NCBI GenBank assembly: GCA_003600225.1
Contig: QZFT01000011.1
Location: 62,001-126,000 of the forward strand
Length of the DNA: 64,000 nucleotides
From: Pseudonocardiaceae bacterium YIM PH 21723
Lineage (GTDB): Bacteria; Actinomycetota; Actinomycetes; Mycobacteriales; Pseudonocardiaceae
Direction of reading: 5' to 3'
The position numbers and the translations under genes were made by a program. Below are positions 33,173 to 41,783 of the stretch, piece by piece (position 1 is the stretch's first letter; every line of letters begins with the position of its first letter). The notes beneath the pieces are model-generated. The model had not been told where the DNA came from. It saw only the letters and a list, made by a program, of their open reading frames with translations, and did not search any database.

Positions 33173-33865
33173 GTGACGACACCATCGCTGCAAACTGCCG
33201 TCGACCGATACATTCGGGCGCTGGAGATCTCTCAGCGGCTGATCGCCCTACATCCACGAAATGGGGGCGGTTCAGGCAACCACGCCGCGCTGGCACCTGT
33301 GATTGCGTTGTCGACCATTGCGGCGTTCGAAGGATTCTGTGAGGAGTTCCTAGCGAACCTGTTGCTGTTGAACGGTCATGGGTACGTCCACGTGGCAAAA
33401 GTCGTCGGAAGGATGAACAACCCAACACCTCGGCAGTTCTGCGCTGCCCTCACCGCTGAAATCCCCAGTATCAAGCCCGCCACTGGGAAGGACTACTCGC
33501 TTCAGGTCTGGAAAATCCTCGGCGTCAACCAGCAGCCATCGACCGAGACGATCGGCTGGAGCGATGTCCTGACCAGAGCCGATGGTTGGATGGAAGTTCG
33601 GCACTGCCTGTCCCATGGTCTGGTGAGCGGTTGGCGCAGCGAGGTATGGCCCGCACCGCTGAAAGGCGCCAGCGCGGTGGCCGCCCGCGATGTGCTTCGA
33701 GCAAAGGCAGGTGGCAAGCACTCGATGGGACTCATCGGCGCGATTTCCTGCTCCCGGCTCTACTACTTCCCCGCGCAGCACCTAGCCGACTTGGTGGCGG
33801 GCGCTATCGGTCAGTCGCTCAGCTGGTCCGATGGACCGACCTACCCACTCAAGAAGACTGCCTAA
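33173..33865 (+). CDS. HEPN-domain protein, cargo gene
   Basis: About 230 residues from GTG 33173 with AGGAG five bases upstream. The long helical N-half (ALAPVIALSTIAAFEGFCEEFLANLLLL) and the motif RHCLSH (R-x4-H) near residue 145 fit the RiboL-PSP-HEPN group of the HEPN superfamily, whose R-x4-6-H motif makes up an RNase active site. Such proteins are frequent in toxin-antitoxin and antiphage loci. It has no overlapping antitoxin on its own strand. It converges on another HEPN gene with a four-base overlap of the stop codons. Confidence 0.65.
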   Translation: MTTPSLQTAVDRYIRALEISQRLIALHPRNGGGSGNHAALAPVIALSTIAAFEGFCEEFLANLLLLNGHGYVHVAKVVGRMNNPTPRQFCAALTAEIPSIKPATGKDYSLQVWKILGVNQQPSTETIGWSDVLTRADGWMEVRHCLSHGLVSGWRSEVWPAPLKGASAVAARDVLRAKAGGKHSMGLIGAISCSRLYYFPAQHLADLVAGAIGQSLSWSDGPTYPLKKTA

Positions 33866-34809
33866 CGGTCAATCTCGACGTATGCGTCCTCGTCCTCACC
33901 ACCTGGTCGTTCAACGTCCGCGGCGATGTAGAACTGCCTCAACTCTTCATCGGTCAGCTCCAGATCCACCAGATAGTGGAGGCCGACCGGTTCGAGTTGG
34001 TCTCCTTCGAGTTCCAGTTGGCAGACGGCGCACTGGTATCGGGTCGGGGCGAACTTCGCGGATCGGTTTTGAACGGGGATTCCGATCTCTTCGACCCATA
34101 CTTGGCCTTGTAGCCATCCTCGGCCGTCGCAGGCCGGGCATCGTTCGACCTGCTGTGCAAAGGGTGGGAGATCCTGCGGGCTTCTTGCGTTGAGGGCGGC
34201 GATGATCGCGATGCGATCTTGGCGGTTAAGGCGATAGATAAGTCGGCCGGCAGTCGTCCGAGCACGGTCGATCTTCGCAGTGACGGTAAGTCCGACCTGC
34301 GTGACGTGCTCGTCTTCCAGCTGGTCCCGCAGCTTCGAGTTAAACTTCCAGTAGTCGCCCTCGCTTGCACCCAGTGATTCCAGCAGCGGGCGGATCACCC
34401 TGAAACAGGTAGTCAGGATCTTTCGCATCTCGGTTGCTTCGTAGGCTCCGACGTGCGCGATTCCGTTTCGGGCTTCGGCAACGGCTAGAAACTCGGTTTT
34501 CGTGACCGTGAGGTGCTGCGGGAGCAGTTCCTTGACTCGGTCGAACGCCTCGGTGACGCCGATGGATCTAGTTCGGCTGGCAGGGACCTTGGATCGATTG
34601 CCGTGGCCCGTGGCGTGGAGCATCGACTGCCAGTCGCCTCGGTCAACGATCAGAGCCGGATGTAGCGAGACCAGGTAGGCCTTCAGCAGGTGTTCAACCG
34701 CGACCGCGACATGGTGAACGCAGAAATCTGGGTCCCATTCATCGTCGAACTGCTTTAGCCCGGCGTCAAGCCAGCGCCCGGAAGAAACCAGCAGTTCATC
34801 GCTGTTCAT
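33862..34809 (-). CDS. HEPN-like protein with C-terminal zinc ribbon
   Basis: A 315-residue protein. Residues ~25-160 are helical, with VHHVAVAVEHLLKAYLVSLHP and later VAEARNGIAHVGAYE, where RNGIAH gives the HEPN R-x4-H motif. A linker with KIDRARTTAGRLIYRLNRQDRIAIIAALNAR follows. The C-terminal part has CPACDGRGW and YQCAVCQLELEGDQL, two Cys pairs that should bind zinc. The tail is acidic. A HEPN RNase with a nucleic-acid-binding ribbon is a sensible reading, and an abortive-infection role is inference. It is transcribed toward the first HEPN gene; the 143 bp before it separate it from tniQ. Confidence 0.6.
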   Translation of the reverse strand: MNSDELLVSSGRWLDAGLKQFDDEWDPDFCVHHVAVAVEHLLKAYLVSLHPALIVDRGDWQSMLHATGHGNRSKVPASRTRSIGVTEAFDRVKELLPQHLTVTKTEFLAVAEARNGIAHVGAYEATEMRKILTTCFRVIRPLLESLGASEGDYWKFNSKLRDQLEDEHVTQVGLTVTAKIDRARTTAGRLIYRLNRQDRIAIIAALNARSPQDLPPFAQQVERCPACDGRGWLQGQVWVEEIGIPVQNRSAKFAPTRYQCAVCQLELEGDQLEPVGLHYLVDLELTDEELRQFYIAADVERPGGEDEDAYVEIDR

Positions 34810-34952
34810 GACGCTGTACCTTAGTTCCTTCAGCTCGATCGTGATCAGCTTTTCGAGATGTGGTTGTTGGGGTTCCTCAGCATTTCAATTACCCCAACAG
34901 GGACCGCTTCGGTTCGGCTCTGACCAGTACCTTCCGAAGGCCCTGTCTGCTG

Positions 34953-37583
34953 CTACAGAGCCGGTGCAGAACTGTACTTTCGTATGGCCAAGATGACCTT
35001 CCTGCCGAACGGAGTCAGCTGCATGGGGCGACCCCGTTCTGCACGCTCCAGGAGTTGCCCGCCGAGTTCGCGTTCAAGGCGATGGATCTGAATGGTGAGG
35101 GGACCTTGGTGTAGTCCCAGCGCGGTGGCGGCCGCAGTGATCGTGGGGTAGCGAGCTGCTGTGGCGAAACGCTGTAGCCGTTCCCATGCGCCGTGACCGT
35201 TGAGTGCCGGTCGAAGGATTCGCGGCGCAGTGCTTGCTTGAGCCAGCGTTACTCGAATCTCGTCGTGGCTTGCTCCGCCGCGATCTCGAAGCGGGATGTT
35301 GTGCGTTTTGGCCCACCGGGCCATGTTCGCCGTGCTCATACCCGCTTCTTGCGCGAGGTCGGGCAGCGTTCGTCGCTGGTTGATGTACTGCTCGTAGAGC
35401 CAATCCCGGTCGACCACGATTTTGGGGCACTGGATGGAGGCGCGGCGCTCGATGCCGTAATCGGCCAGCAGCCTGGAGATGATTTGACGGTTGGTGCCGA
35501 CACGGTGGGCGATCTCGCGCAGCGAGAGCCGTTGCTCTGTATAGAGCTGGATCAACGCGTCTCTCGGAAGTGCCATGCGAGCCTCGAACTGGACGTGGCC
35601 GGCGGTCCGAGGGTGTCGAGGCGCTGGGTGTTTCCCGAGGAGATATCGGACGGTATCGAGACTGATTCCGAGTTGTTGGGCGCAGTCACTCAGCGCACGG
35701 TTGTTGCCGTGGACGATGCGGTGAAGCTCGTTCACATCGACCCGACCCAAATCCGGTCCGGGCAAGATGAGTCCGTTGAGCAGGCTGATGGGTGGCTGCC
35801 ACTCCATAGGTTCGTCCAGAACACCTTGACCGTGCAGAAAGTCTTCTGCGGCGGCGTTCAAACCAGCGGCGAGTTCGGGGCTGAGCCGAGCCGGGAAGTT
35901 CAAGTAGGAGTTGCGAGTCGGGCTGTCGGCGATGGCGAACGAGGCTGGCGCCAAGTCTGCGGGCATCCCGCTGATTTTCTCAAAGAGCAGGCATCGAGCG
36001 AGTTGCAACCGCAGACCTGTGCCGCGGAAAGCCCCTGTTCTGCGACAGATGCGATCCCAATCGTCCTCGGGGAGGACGACGTTGTAGTCGAGGCGTCGTC
36101 GGCTGTAGTCGATGGGGACAACCGTGTTATCGAGGTGATCAGACAGGCGAGTCATCGCGGTCAGGATTTGAGGCCAATGGGCATGGGCTTCGAGGTCATG
36201 AAGAAGGCGCCCGCCGTTCGTGGCCTTGGTGACTTTGCCCAGCAGCCGGGTGGCTTCGGACAGCCCACGACGAGTTCCAGGTAACAAGAGCAGCATCGAA
36301 AACGCTGCGCGTAAAATATGCAGGTTAAAGACCTGAGTGGGTTGCAGCCGCAATGCCCATTCAGGCCAGAGCAGCGATGGAACACGCTCGTGCCGTGAGG
36401 AAGCACCCGGCATAGGAAGTCTGTGGCATGGAGAGTCAGCGTTCGCGCGGTAACGAAGCTGATCGCTAGGTTTCAGCATCGGAGCGAGAGCGGAGATCTG
36501 CACGGCTTTCAGACGAGCACTGGTTCCCTTCCCCCAGGTGCCGACTGTGCTGGGGTTGATCTCGGCGCCTCGTTGGCGTGATACGCGCAGAAACCAGCGA
36601 AGCGCCTTCCCGGCATCCCTGATCGTGTCTGAGTCAAGAATCCTGATCGCCGCAGTGACACCGACCGCAGCGACTGCGGCACGAGCCGGAGCCATGAACC
36701 CTGTGCGCTTTTCGCCAAGCTTCGCTCGATTGTGTCCGTTGGGCAGGGACAAGGCGTCGTCGTAAGCCACGAGAAGATCCGGAGGCAGTGCCTGCAGGTC
36801 TTCGCGCTCGGCGTGGTTGAGGATCCGTGCTGCCACAGCTCGCAGATCTGACAGCGCGGTGATCGCTGGCTGCGGCTCTGCGGAGTAAATGCCGAAGGTG
36901 GCCTTGTCGGCATCAATAGTGTCCAGGATCAGCTTCTGTGCGCGCAGCACCGGGTGATCAGCCGGGAATCTGACGGTAAGAGCCTGGGATAAATCGCCAC
37001 CGCAGCGTGCCGGTGATCGGCCTGTGGCCTGTGGCCCGGCGGTTTGGGCGCATTGGCCTGGAACTAGCAGATTTTGCAGTGGGCGGCGGTGAGGGATTCG
37101 GCCGCAGTCAGGACAGCCATCGGCGAGTAGGCATTGGTGGATTATGCAGGCGAAGGACTATCCCAGCCGCCAGGCCAGTTGCCAGCGTCCGCTTGTCTCG
37201 GCGAGGCAGGCGGGGCAGTAGCGGGATCCGCTGTGTCGGCCCCACACCCGGTGCTTTCGGACTTGGTGGGTGGTGGGGTTGATGCTCAAGGCCCTGCCGT
37301 CGTAGCGGATCAAGATCGTGGACTCGATCACGGCAGGGTCCTGCCCGGTGGCAATGGCCAACGCGGTTATCTCATTAGGCCGCAGCTGCACCGTTCGTTC
37401 CCTGCGGATTTCCGCAGTTAGCCCTGAGAAGCTGGATTCAAGGCGGGGGTTGGGAAGTCCGATTGCAGGCAGGAGTTCACCCAACGGCACATGTAACCGG
37501 TAGGCCAATGCCGCCAACCACGAATCCAGCGCTTCACCTGGGATCGGGTCAACTCGGATGGGCAACGTGCGCGGAGCGGTCAT
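34953..37583 (-). pseudogene. tniQ: large TniQ/TnsD-like target selector, interrupted by one amber codon
   Basis: Two open segments lie in the same frame: 37158-37583 (141 residues, ends ...WQLAWRLG then TAG) and the continuation down to 34953. Together they give ~876 residues. The N-domain is TniQ (PIRVDPIPGEALDSWLAALAYRLHVPLGELLP), with the zinc pair RYCPACLAE before and GCPDCGRIP after the stop. The long C-domain has several helix-turn-helix-like units (LREIAHRVGTNRQIISRLLADYG; LPDLAQEAGMSTANMARWAK; a LysR-like one near the end). A TGG to TAG change explains the stop, since family members usually have Trp or Phe there. The start overlaps tniB (ATGA). The large size points to a TnsD-type attachment-site reader. 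Confidence 0.85.
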
Positions 37584-38710
37584 GTTGTCTTGGACTTTGG
37601 CCGGGTGGTGATTCGACGCGACTGGAGCGCGGCTTCGAGTTCCTGCCGTGCCTTCTCGGAAGCCGCATCATTCTTCACGCGGTCTAGCAGGGCCTGATCG
37701 AGTCGTTCGGCCCCGGTTCGGACAGCTCGCTGGCAGCCGCGATTGATCAGCGTCATCAATGAGCCGATATGCCCGGTGCTGCGGGCGAACAGGTAATCGG
37801 ACAGGTCGTCGGCGAGCATGCCTGGATGGCTGTTAGCTAGTACGAGGCGCTGTTCGAGCGCCAACAGTATTTTCCGCCATTCCCGCCGGCCCATGTCGGT
37901 ATCGATAGCGAAGGGACGCATGTCCAACGGGGTAGTGCGGCGGGCGGTCTGCGCCAGTATCGCGTCGGTGTAGGAGTTGCCTTCGGAGTACAGGCCGCGG
38001 CTAGCCAGTCCGACGCCGACGAACAGCAGCGTCACTGGGAACTCGTTGGCGATGTACTTGAAGTGGTTACTGATCTCCACGCCGTTCTTCATTCGCCAAC
38101 GGAGAAAGTGCATGTCGTCGATGATCAACAGCCGTGTGTGGCAAGACAACATGTTGTCCAGGGCTCGATGGCCGAGCTGGCTGGCGGTGCCGTAACCACT
38201 GCCTGGATGAGCGAAGAACTCCAGCATGGCCCGGTTGAAATCCTTCAACCCGGTGTTGCCCGTGAGTCCGACCCGGCAGACCGGCCATCGTTCATGCCCG
38301 TCTGGAGTGAACTCGCCTCCCTCGGCCACCTCGCGCAGATGGAACTGCTTGGCGAACGCCAAGACTGCGGTGGTCTTCCCCAGCCCAGGGAACGCGTCGA
38401 TCGCGATGGCGCCTTTCGCCTTGTCACCGTCCTGAAGGTTGCTGTCGACGATGTCCCACATGTCCTCGTGTAGCTCGGCCAGCTGTGGCGTTTTCAACGG
38501 TCCGAGATTGGCGTGCCACACGCGCCGCAGCTTGTCGTAAGCCATGCGCTCCTGATCCGGCAGCGCCTGAATCTGCTTTGACGTCAACGTATCCGGTCGC
38601 TGGCGCGCAGAGGTCTGCACGAAACTGTGCCAGCCCTCTTTCCGGGCCAGCGTGAGATTGTCCAAATTGGACTGGTTCTCCGGGGCTGTTTGCCCAGGCG
38701 ACGTGGTCAC
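37580..38710 (-). CDS. tniB: TniB/TnsC-like AAA+ transposition regulator
   Basis: A 376-residue AAA+ ATPase. The Walker A motif is AIDAFPGLGKTTAVLAFAKQ near 108, Walker B LLIIDDMHFLRW near 195, followed by a sensor-like segment TLLFVGVGLAS and a helical lid. TnsC/TniB proteins polymerise on target DNA with ATP, receive the site signal from TniQ/TnsD and activate the transposase. GTG start overlaps the tniA stop (GTGA) and its stop overlaps the tniQ start, so production of the target-selection module is translationally coupled. Confidence 0.9.
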   Translation of the reverse strand: MTTSPGQTAPENQSNLDNLTLARKEGWHSFVQTSARQRPDTLTSKQIQALPDQERMAYDKLRRVWHANLGPLKTPQLAELHEDMWDIVDSNLQDGDKAKGAIAIDAFPGLGKTTAVLAFAKQFHLREVAEGGEFTPDGHERWPVCRVGLTGNTGLKDFNRAMLEFFAHPGSGYGTASQLGHRALDNMLSCHTRLLIIDDMHFLRWRMKNGVEISNHFKYIANEFPVTLLFVGVGLASRGLYSEGNSYTDAILAQTARRTTPLDMRPFAIDTDMGRREWRKILLALEQRLVLANSHPGMLADDLSDYLFARSTGHIGSLMTLINRGCQRAVRTGAERLDQALLDRVKNDAASEKARQELEAALQSRRITTRPKSKTT

Positions 38711-40857
38711 ACGTCCTCCAGAGCGTCCGCGTAGAAGTCCTCATCGAGTTCGTCCTCGCTATCGTCATCGCCTATCTCGGCCACCGGCTCCTCAACGACC
38801 GGAACCAACTCCTCGCTGGACGGTGCGGCAGCAGCAAGCACGCGAGCCACTGACGGCAATGCCGATATCGTCGGCTCCTGGGTTTCTTCAGGTAGCTCGA
38901 TCGCGGCCTGCTCACGGGACAGACGCAGCGCCATCCGCCGCTCCGGCAGTGTTTGACCCAAGCCGACGTTCCATCGCTCAAGCAGGTCAGCGACCGCGAT
39001 CTTGTCATCCGGGTAGGCGTACTTGGCTTTGGCCAGCTTGCGCGCGAACTGCAACGCGTCCTCGCTCAGTGGCATGTCCAACGACGGGGCGTGCTCCCAT
39101 CGGAGGGTGTGCCACCGAGGGCGGGAGTCCGGTTCGTGTGGATCAGGGGCGCGGAGGTAGACACGGGTGATGTCATCGGGATCGACCTGGAACGGCCAGC
39201 GTCCGTTCGCCTTCCCGTATGGACTGTCCTCGTTCTCCTTTAACTTGAGGATCGGGCCGTTGTACCGGCGGCCGTCGATCTCCACCCCGTAGTGCTGGAT
39301 AGTGCGCCACTCGGTTTTGAGGAACTCGTAGCCCAGATCAGGATCGCGCGGGACTTCGATGTAGCCGGCGCGCGCGACGCCGTGCTCGAACATCATCGCC
39401 GGGGACATGCGCAGCTTCGGCAGATGTGGGTCCAGCAGACTCGAATGTGGCCTGTGGTGATAGACCGTCGCGACCCATTCACGGATGATCGCTTCAAGCT
39501 CATCGAGGAAGAAGAAGGCATCTCCTTCGGGATTCACCCCGCGGGAATGGACATCCGGCCCCTTGTAGCCAGGCAGCGCCTGCAACAGGTCTTCCCTCAG
39601 AGTCCGGAAAAACCGCTCTACTGGCCCCTTGTCCCGGCCGGTCCGCAACCTGGCCGGCTGGATTGAGATGCCCATCCGCTGGCACACACTGGTCAGGTGC
39701 TCGGACACGTAGATCTTGCCGTGGTCGACCACGATCGTTTCCGGCACTACAGCTGGAGACGCGGCACCTGGCCGCTCGATCGCGGTGGTGTCCATCAACA
39801 CCGACCGAGGGATGCCGTGTTCCGGCCAGACCGCATGGGCTGGCCAGTCGAACCTAGCGGGTCGTGGTCGGAACGCCTGGTACAGCACCGAGGCCGCATC
39901 CACCGACTTCGTAGAGACCGGCGTCAGCCTCAGCCCGACGACACACCGGTCGTACCAGTCCATCGCGACCGTGAGCTCCGAATTGATCCACCGCAAGGTG
40001 ACTGGATCCAGCGCGAAGACGTCCAGGCGAGTCGTGTCCATCAGTACGTACTCGCCCGGCCGAGTCGGCCGTAGCTTCCCGTAAGCCTCGTCTGGGCGAT
40101 CCGCGATATCGCGATTCCGCTTGGTGCTCAATCGAAAAGTGGGGTGACGGCGTTCCAGTCCCTCAAGGATCCGAAAGGCCGTCGCTCGGCTTGGTGGCTT
40201 CACGACCTCTCGCCCGAATCGAGCGATTACCCGAGCGTTGGTCCGGTCGATCACATTTGTTCGCGATGGTTTGGACTCGGCGGTGTGCTCGACCATCACT
40301 TCCAGCGCCGTCTCTGCCCACCGCTGATCAATGCGGTCAGTCGAACTGCTCTTGGCGAGGTCCTTGGCCGGAAGCAGACCAGCTTCGCCGTTACGGTGAA
40401 AGTGAGAAACCCACTGCTGAACAGTTCGCATGGTCACGTTCAATTCCGCTGCCTTCGACCGGTACCTAGTCGTCAATGGCAGGCCAGGTTCGAAATCCGG
40501 GCGAGGTTCTCCTTCAGCGGCGAGTTCAGCCATGCCTGAGCGGTAGCCGGTAAGGACTTCCCTGACATGCGCGGCCCGCTCCAGAAGCTGCTGCCGTTCC
40601 AGGTCCGTTAGCGAGGCCAGCAATACGCTTGCCAGTTCTTGTGGATCATCAGCTGAAGGGCCTGGACTAGTTGGAATGATCCGAGCTCGGTCGGAAGTCA
40701 GCAGCTCTCGTACCGATACCCGAATTCGCTGGCCCGTAGCGTTCTTAAGTACGACCTCGTTGCCAGCCGTGGTGCTGAGCAGTTCCACCACCTCGACGAC
40801 CTCGCCGTCGTACTGGAAGCGCGTGCCCACGCCCACGCGCACGGCTGCATTACTCAT
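38707..40857 (-). CDS. tniA: TniA/TnsB-like DDE transposase
   Basis: About 716 residues from ATG 40857 (GAGGAG upstream, ATGA overlap with tnsA). N-terminal helix-turn-helix region (YRSKAAELNVTMRTVQQWVSHFHRNG). The retroviral-integrase-type core has the three acidic residues: Asp in YVLMDTTRLDVFALDP, Asp in TIVVDHGKIYVSEHL and Glu in GRDKGPVERFFRTL. The mu-C-type beta barrel (GVEIDGRRYNGPIL) and an acidic C-terminal tail that can contact the AAA+ regulator follow. It binds the element ends and joins them to target DNA, which produces the 5-bp duplication seen here. Confidence 0.92.
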   Translation of the reverse strand: MSNAAVRVGVGTRFQYDGEVVEVVELLSTTAGNEVVLKNATGQRIRVSVRELLTSDRARIIPTSPGPSADDPQELASVLLASLTDLERQQLLERAAHVREVLTGYRSGMAELAAEGEPRPDFEPGLPLTTRYRSKAAELNVTMRTVQQWVSHFHRNGEAGLLPAKDLAKSSSTDRIDQRWAETALEVMVEHTAESKPSRTNVIDRTNARVIARFGREVVKPPSRATAFRILEGLERRHPTFRLSTKRNRDIADRPDEAYGKLRPTRPGEYVLMDTTRLDVFALDPVTLRWINSELTVAMDWYDRCVVGLRLTPVSTKSVDAASVLYQAFRPRPARFDWPAHAVWPEHGIPRSVLMDTTAIERPGAASPAVVPETIVVDHGKIYVSEHLTSVCQRMGISIQPARLRTGRDKGPVERFFRTLREDLLQALPGYKGPDVHSRGVNPEGDAFFFLDELEAIIREWVATVYHHRPHSSLLDPHLPKLRMSPAMMFEHGVARAGYIEVPRDPDLGYEFLKTEWRTIQHYGVEIDGRRYNGPILKLKENEDSPYGKANGRWPFQVDPDDITRVYLRAPDPHEPDSRPRWHTLRWEHAPSLDMPLSEDALQFARKLAKAKYAYPDDKIAVADLLERWNVGLGQTLPERRMALRLSREQAAIELPEETQEPTISALPSVARVLAAAAPSSEELVPVVEEPVAEIGDDDSEDELDEDFYADALEDV

Positions 40858-41585
40858 CCAGCTCTCCTCAACACCTGGGCGCTGTTTAACGGACGCGTCA
40901 GATCCACCGTGAAGTGCTGTTGCCACAACAGATGCAAGACCGCGGCCCGCACCAATGGAGGGGGCTGTTCCGGAAGTAGCTGGTACGCCGTCGCCAGCGT
41001 GGCACCGTCTAGATCTGCGGAGCGGAGTTGCCCGAGAAGCTCATGATCGAACAGCCAATCCCGTCGGTAGCCAGCCAGGAATCGCACGTTCTCTAGCTCA
41101 TCGCGGGGCGGTTCACTCCACATCTCGTAGTTCCAACCGCGCGACTTCAGTACCTGTCGCGTCCAGTCGAAGGTGAACGCATTCTCTGGACGCTCCACCC
41201 GATGCTGGGGTTTGACATCCACCACCAGCGGACCGTTATCGGTGAACAGCAGATAGTCCGGAATGTGCCTGCGTACCGTCCCAGAGACCTCGGCCCGCAG
41301 GAGAAAAGGTTGAGCCACGATGTGACGTACGGACGTGTCGAAGTCGGCGAACAGCAAACGCGCCAGCTCTAATCGGGACTCGTAGATCACCAGCTCGCGG
41401 GTGGTCGCTGACCAGAACGCACCCGAGTAATGCTTCTGTCCTCTACGCCAGCGGAAAGTCCTCCACGGTGAGGCCGTCCTCAAGGCACTTAAGTCGGCTG
41501 TCCCCCAGGGCTGAACTTCCTCTGAGCGTGCGTTCGCGCTGCGGTAGCAGACTATTGCTGACGTAGGGAAATTCGCAGCGGTCAT
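40854..41585 (-). CDS. tnsA: TnsA-like endonuclease
   Basis: About 243 residues from ATG 41585, which has GAGGGG five bases upstream. The restriction-endonuclease-like core shows YESRLELARLLFADFD, then PDYLLF and VVDVKPQHRVE, i.e. the E..D..D-x-K layout of TnsA. A helical C-terminal part (VLHLLWQQHFTVDL) matches the TnsA C-domain that contacts TnsC. TnsA cuts the 5' ends of the element so that transposition is cut-and-paste instead of replicative. It is the gene nearest the right end and first in the tns operon. Confidence 0.9.
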   Translation of the reverse strand: MTAANFPTSAIVCYRSANARSEEVQPWGTADLSALRTASPWRTFRWRRGQKHYSGAFWSATTRELVIYESRLELARLLFADFDTSVRHIVAQPFLLRAEVSGTVRRHIPDYLLFTDNGPLVVDVKPQHRVERPENAFTFDWTRQVLKSRGWNYEMWSEPPRDELENVRFLAGYRRDWLFDHELLGQLRSADLDGATLATAYQLLPEQPPPLVRAAVLHLLWQQHFTVDLTRPLNSAQVLRRAG

Positions 41586-41715
41586 CACTGCCCCTCGCAC
41601 TCCAGTGGCCATCGGCGAGGGCACGCTTCCACCGGTAGGACGCCCGCCAACTGATCTAGACGGGCGTGTCGACGACAACCACCCGGACGGCGGCGCAGTC
41701 TCACCTCCACTTCAT

Positions 41716-41753
41716 AAATGAAACGGAAATGAAGTGGTCAGTGAGAAAATGAA
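41716..41753. repeat. right-end transposase binding repeats (AAATGAA x3)
   Basis: AAATGAA occurs at 41716, 41727 and 41747; the last two are extended copies of AAATGAAGT..CAG. They lie between tnsA and the terminal repeat in an AT-rich island, the usual place of TnsB sites. Confidence 0.65.
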
Positions 41754-41762
41754 GTCAGCTTT

Positions 41763-41773
41763 GAGACCCTACA
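41763..41773 (-). repeat. right terminal inverted repeat
   Basis: GAGACCCTACA, the exact inverse complement of the left terminus; the outermost bases are 5'-TGT on the minus strand. Confidence 0.9.
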
Positions 41774-41778
41774 CGGAG
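41774..41778. repeat. target site duplication, right copy
   Basis: CGGAG, identical to 22535-22539. It begins five bases beyond the dnaB stop codon at 41784. Confidence 0.9.
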
Positions 41779-41783
41779 CCGGA

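Larger units (their letters stand above)
22540..41773. mobile_element. Tn7-like transposon (TnsA, TniA/TnsB, TniB/TnsC, TniQ) with 14-kb cargo
   Basis: The element is 19,234 bp. Its ends are exact 11-bp inverted repeats starting 5'-TGT (TGTAGGGTCTC at 22540-22550; GAGACCCTACA at 41763-41773), flanked by a 5-bp direct repeat CGGAG, as expected for Tn7/Tn5053-type DDE transposition. The four transposition genes lie at the right end in the order tnsA, tniA, tniB, tniQ, reading inward, each overlapping the next by four bases. Cargo from left to right: XRE-ImmA/IrrE protein, unknown partner, TOTE primase-helicase, lasso peptide cluster and two HEPN proteins. The right end lies ten bases outside the dnaB stop codon. 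Removing the element plus one CGGAG rebuilds an uninterrupted gene pair. Confidence 0.93.

Noticed and set aside
34953-37583. Reading tniQ as two separate genes
   Set aside because: Both segments are in the same frame, the zinc-binding domain continues across the stop, and no start codon with a ribosome binding site precedes the second part.
22540-41773. CRISPR-associated (CAST) type Tn7-like element
   Set aside because: No repeat-spacer array and no cas12k or cascade genes are visible; target choice would rest on the large TniQ.
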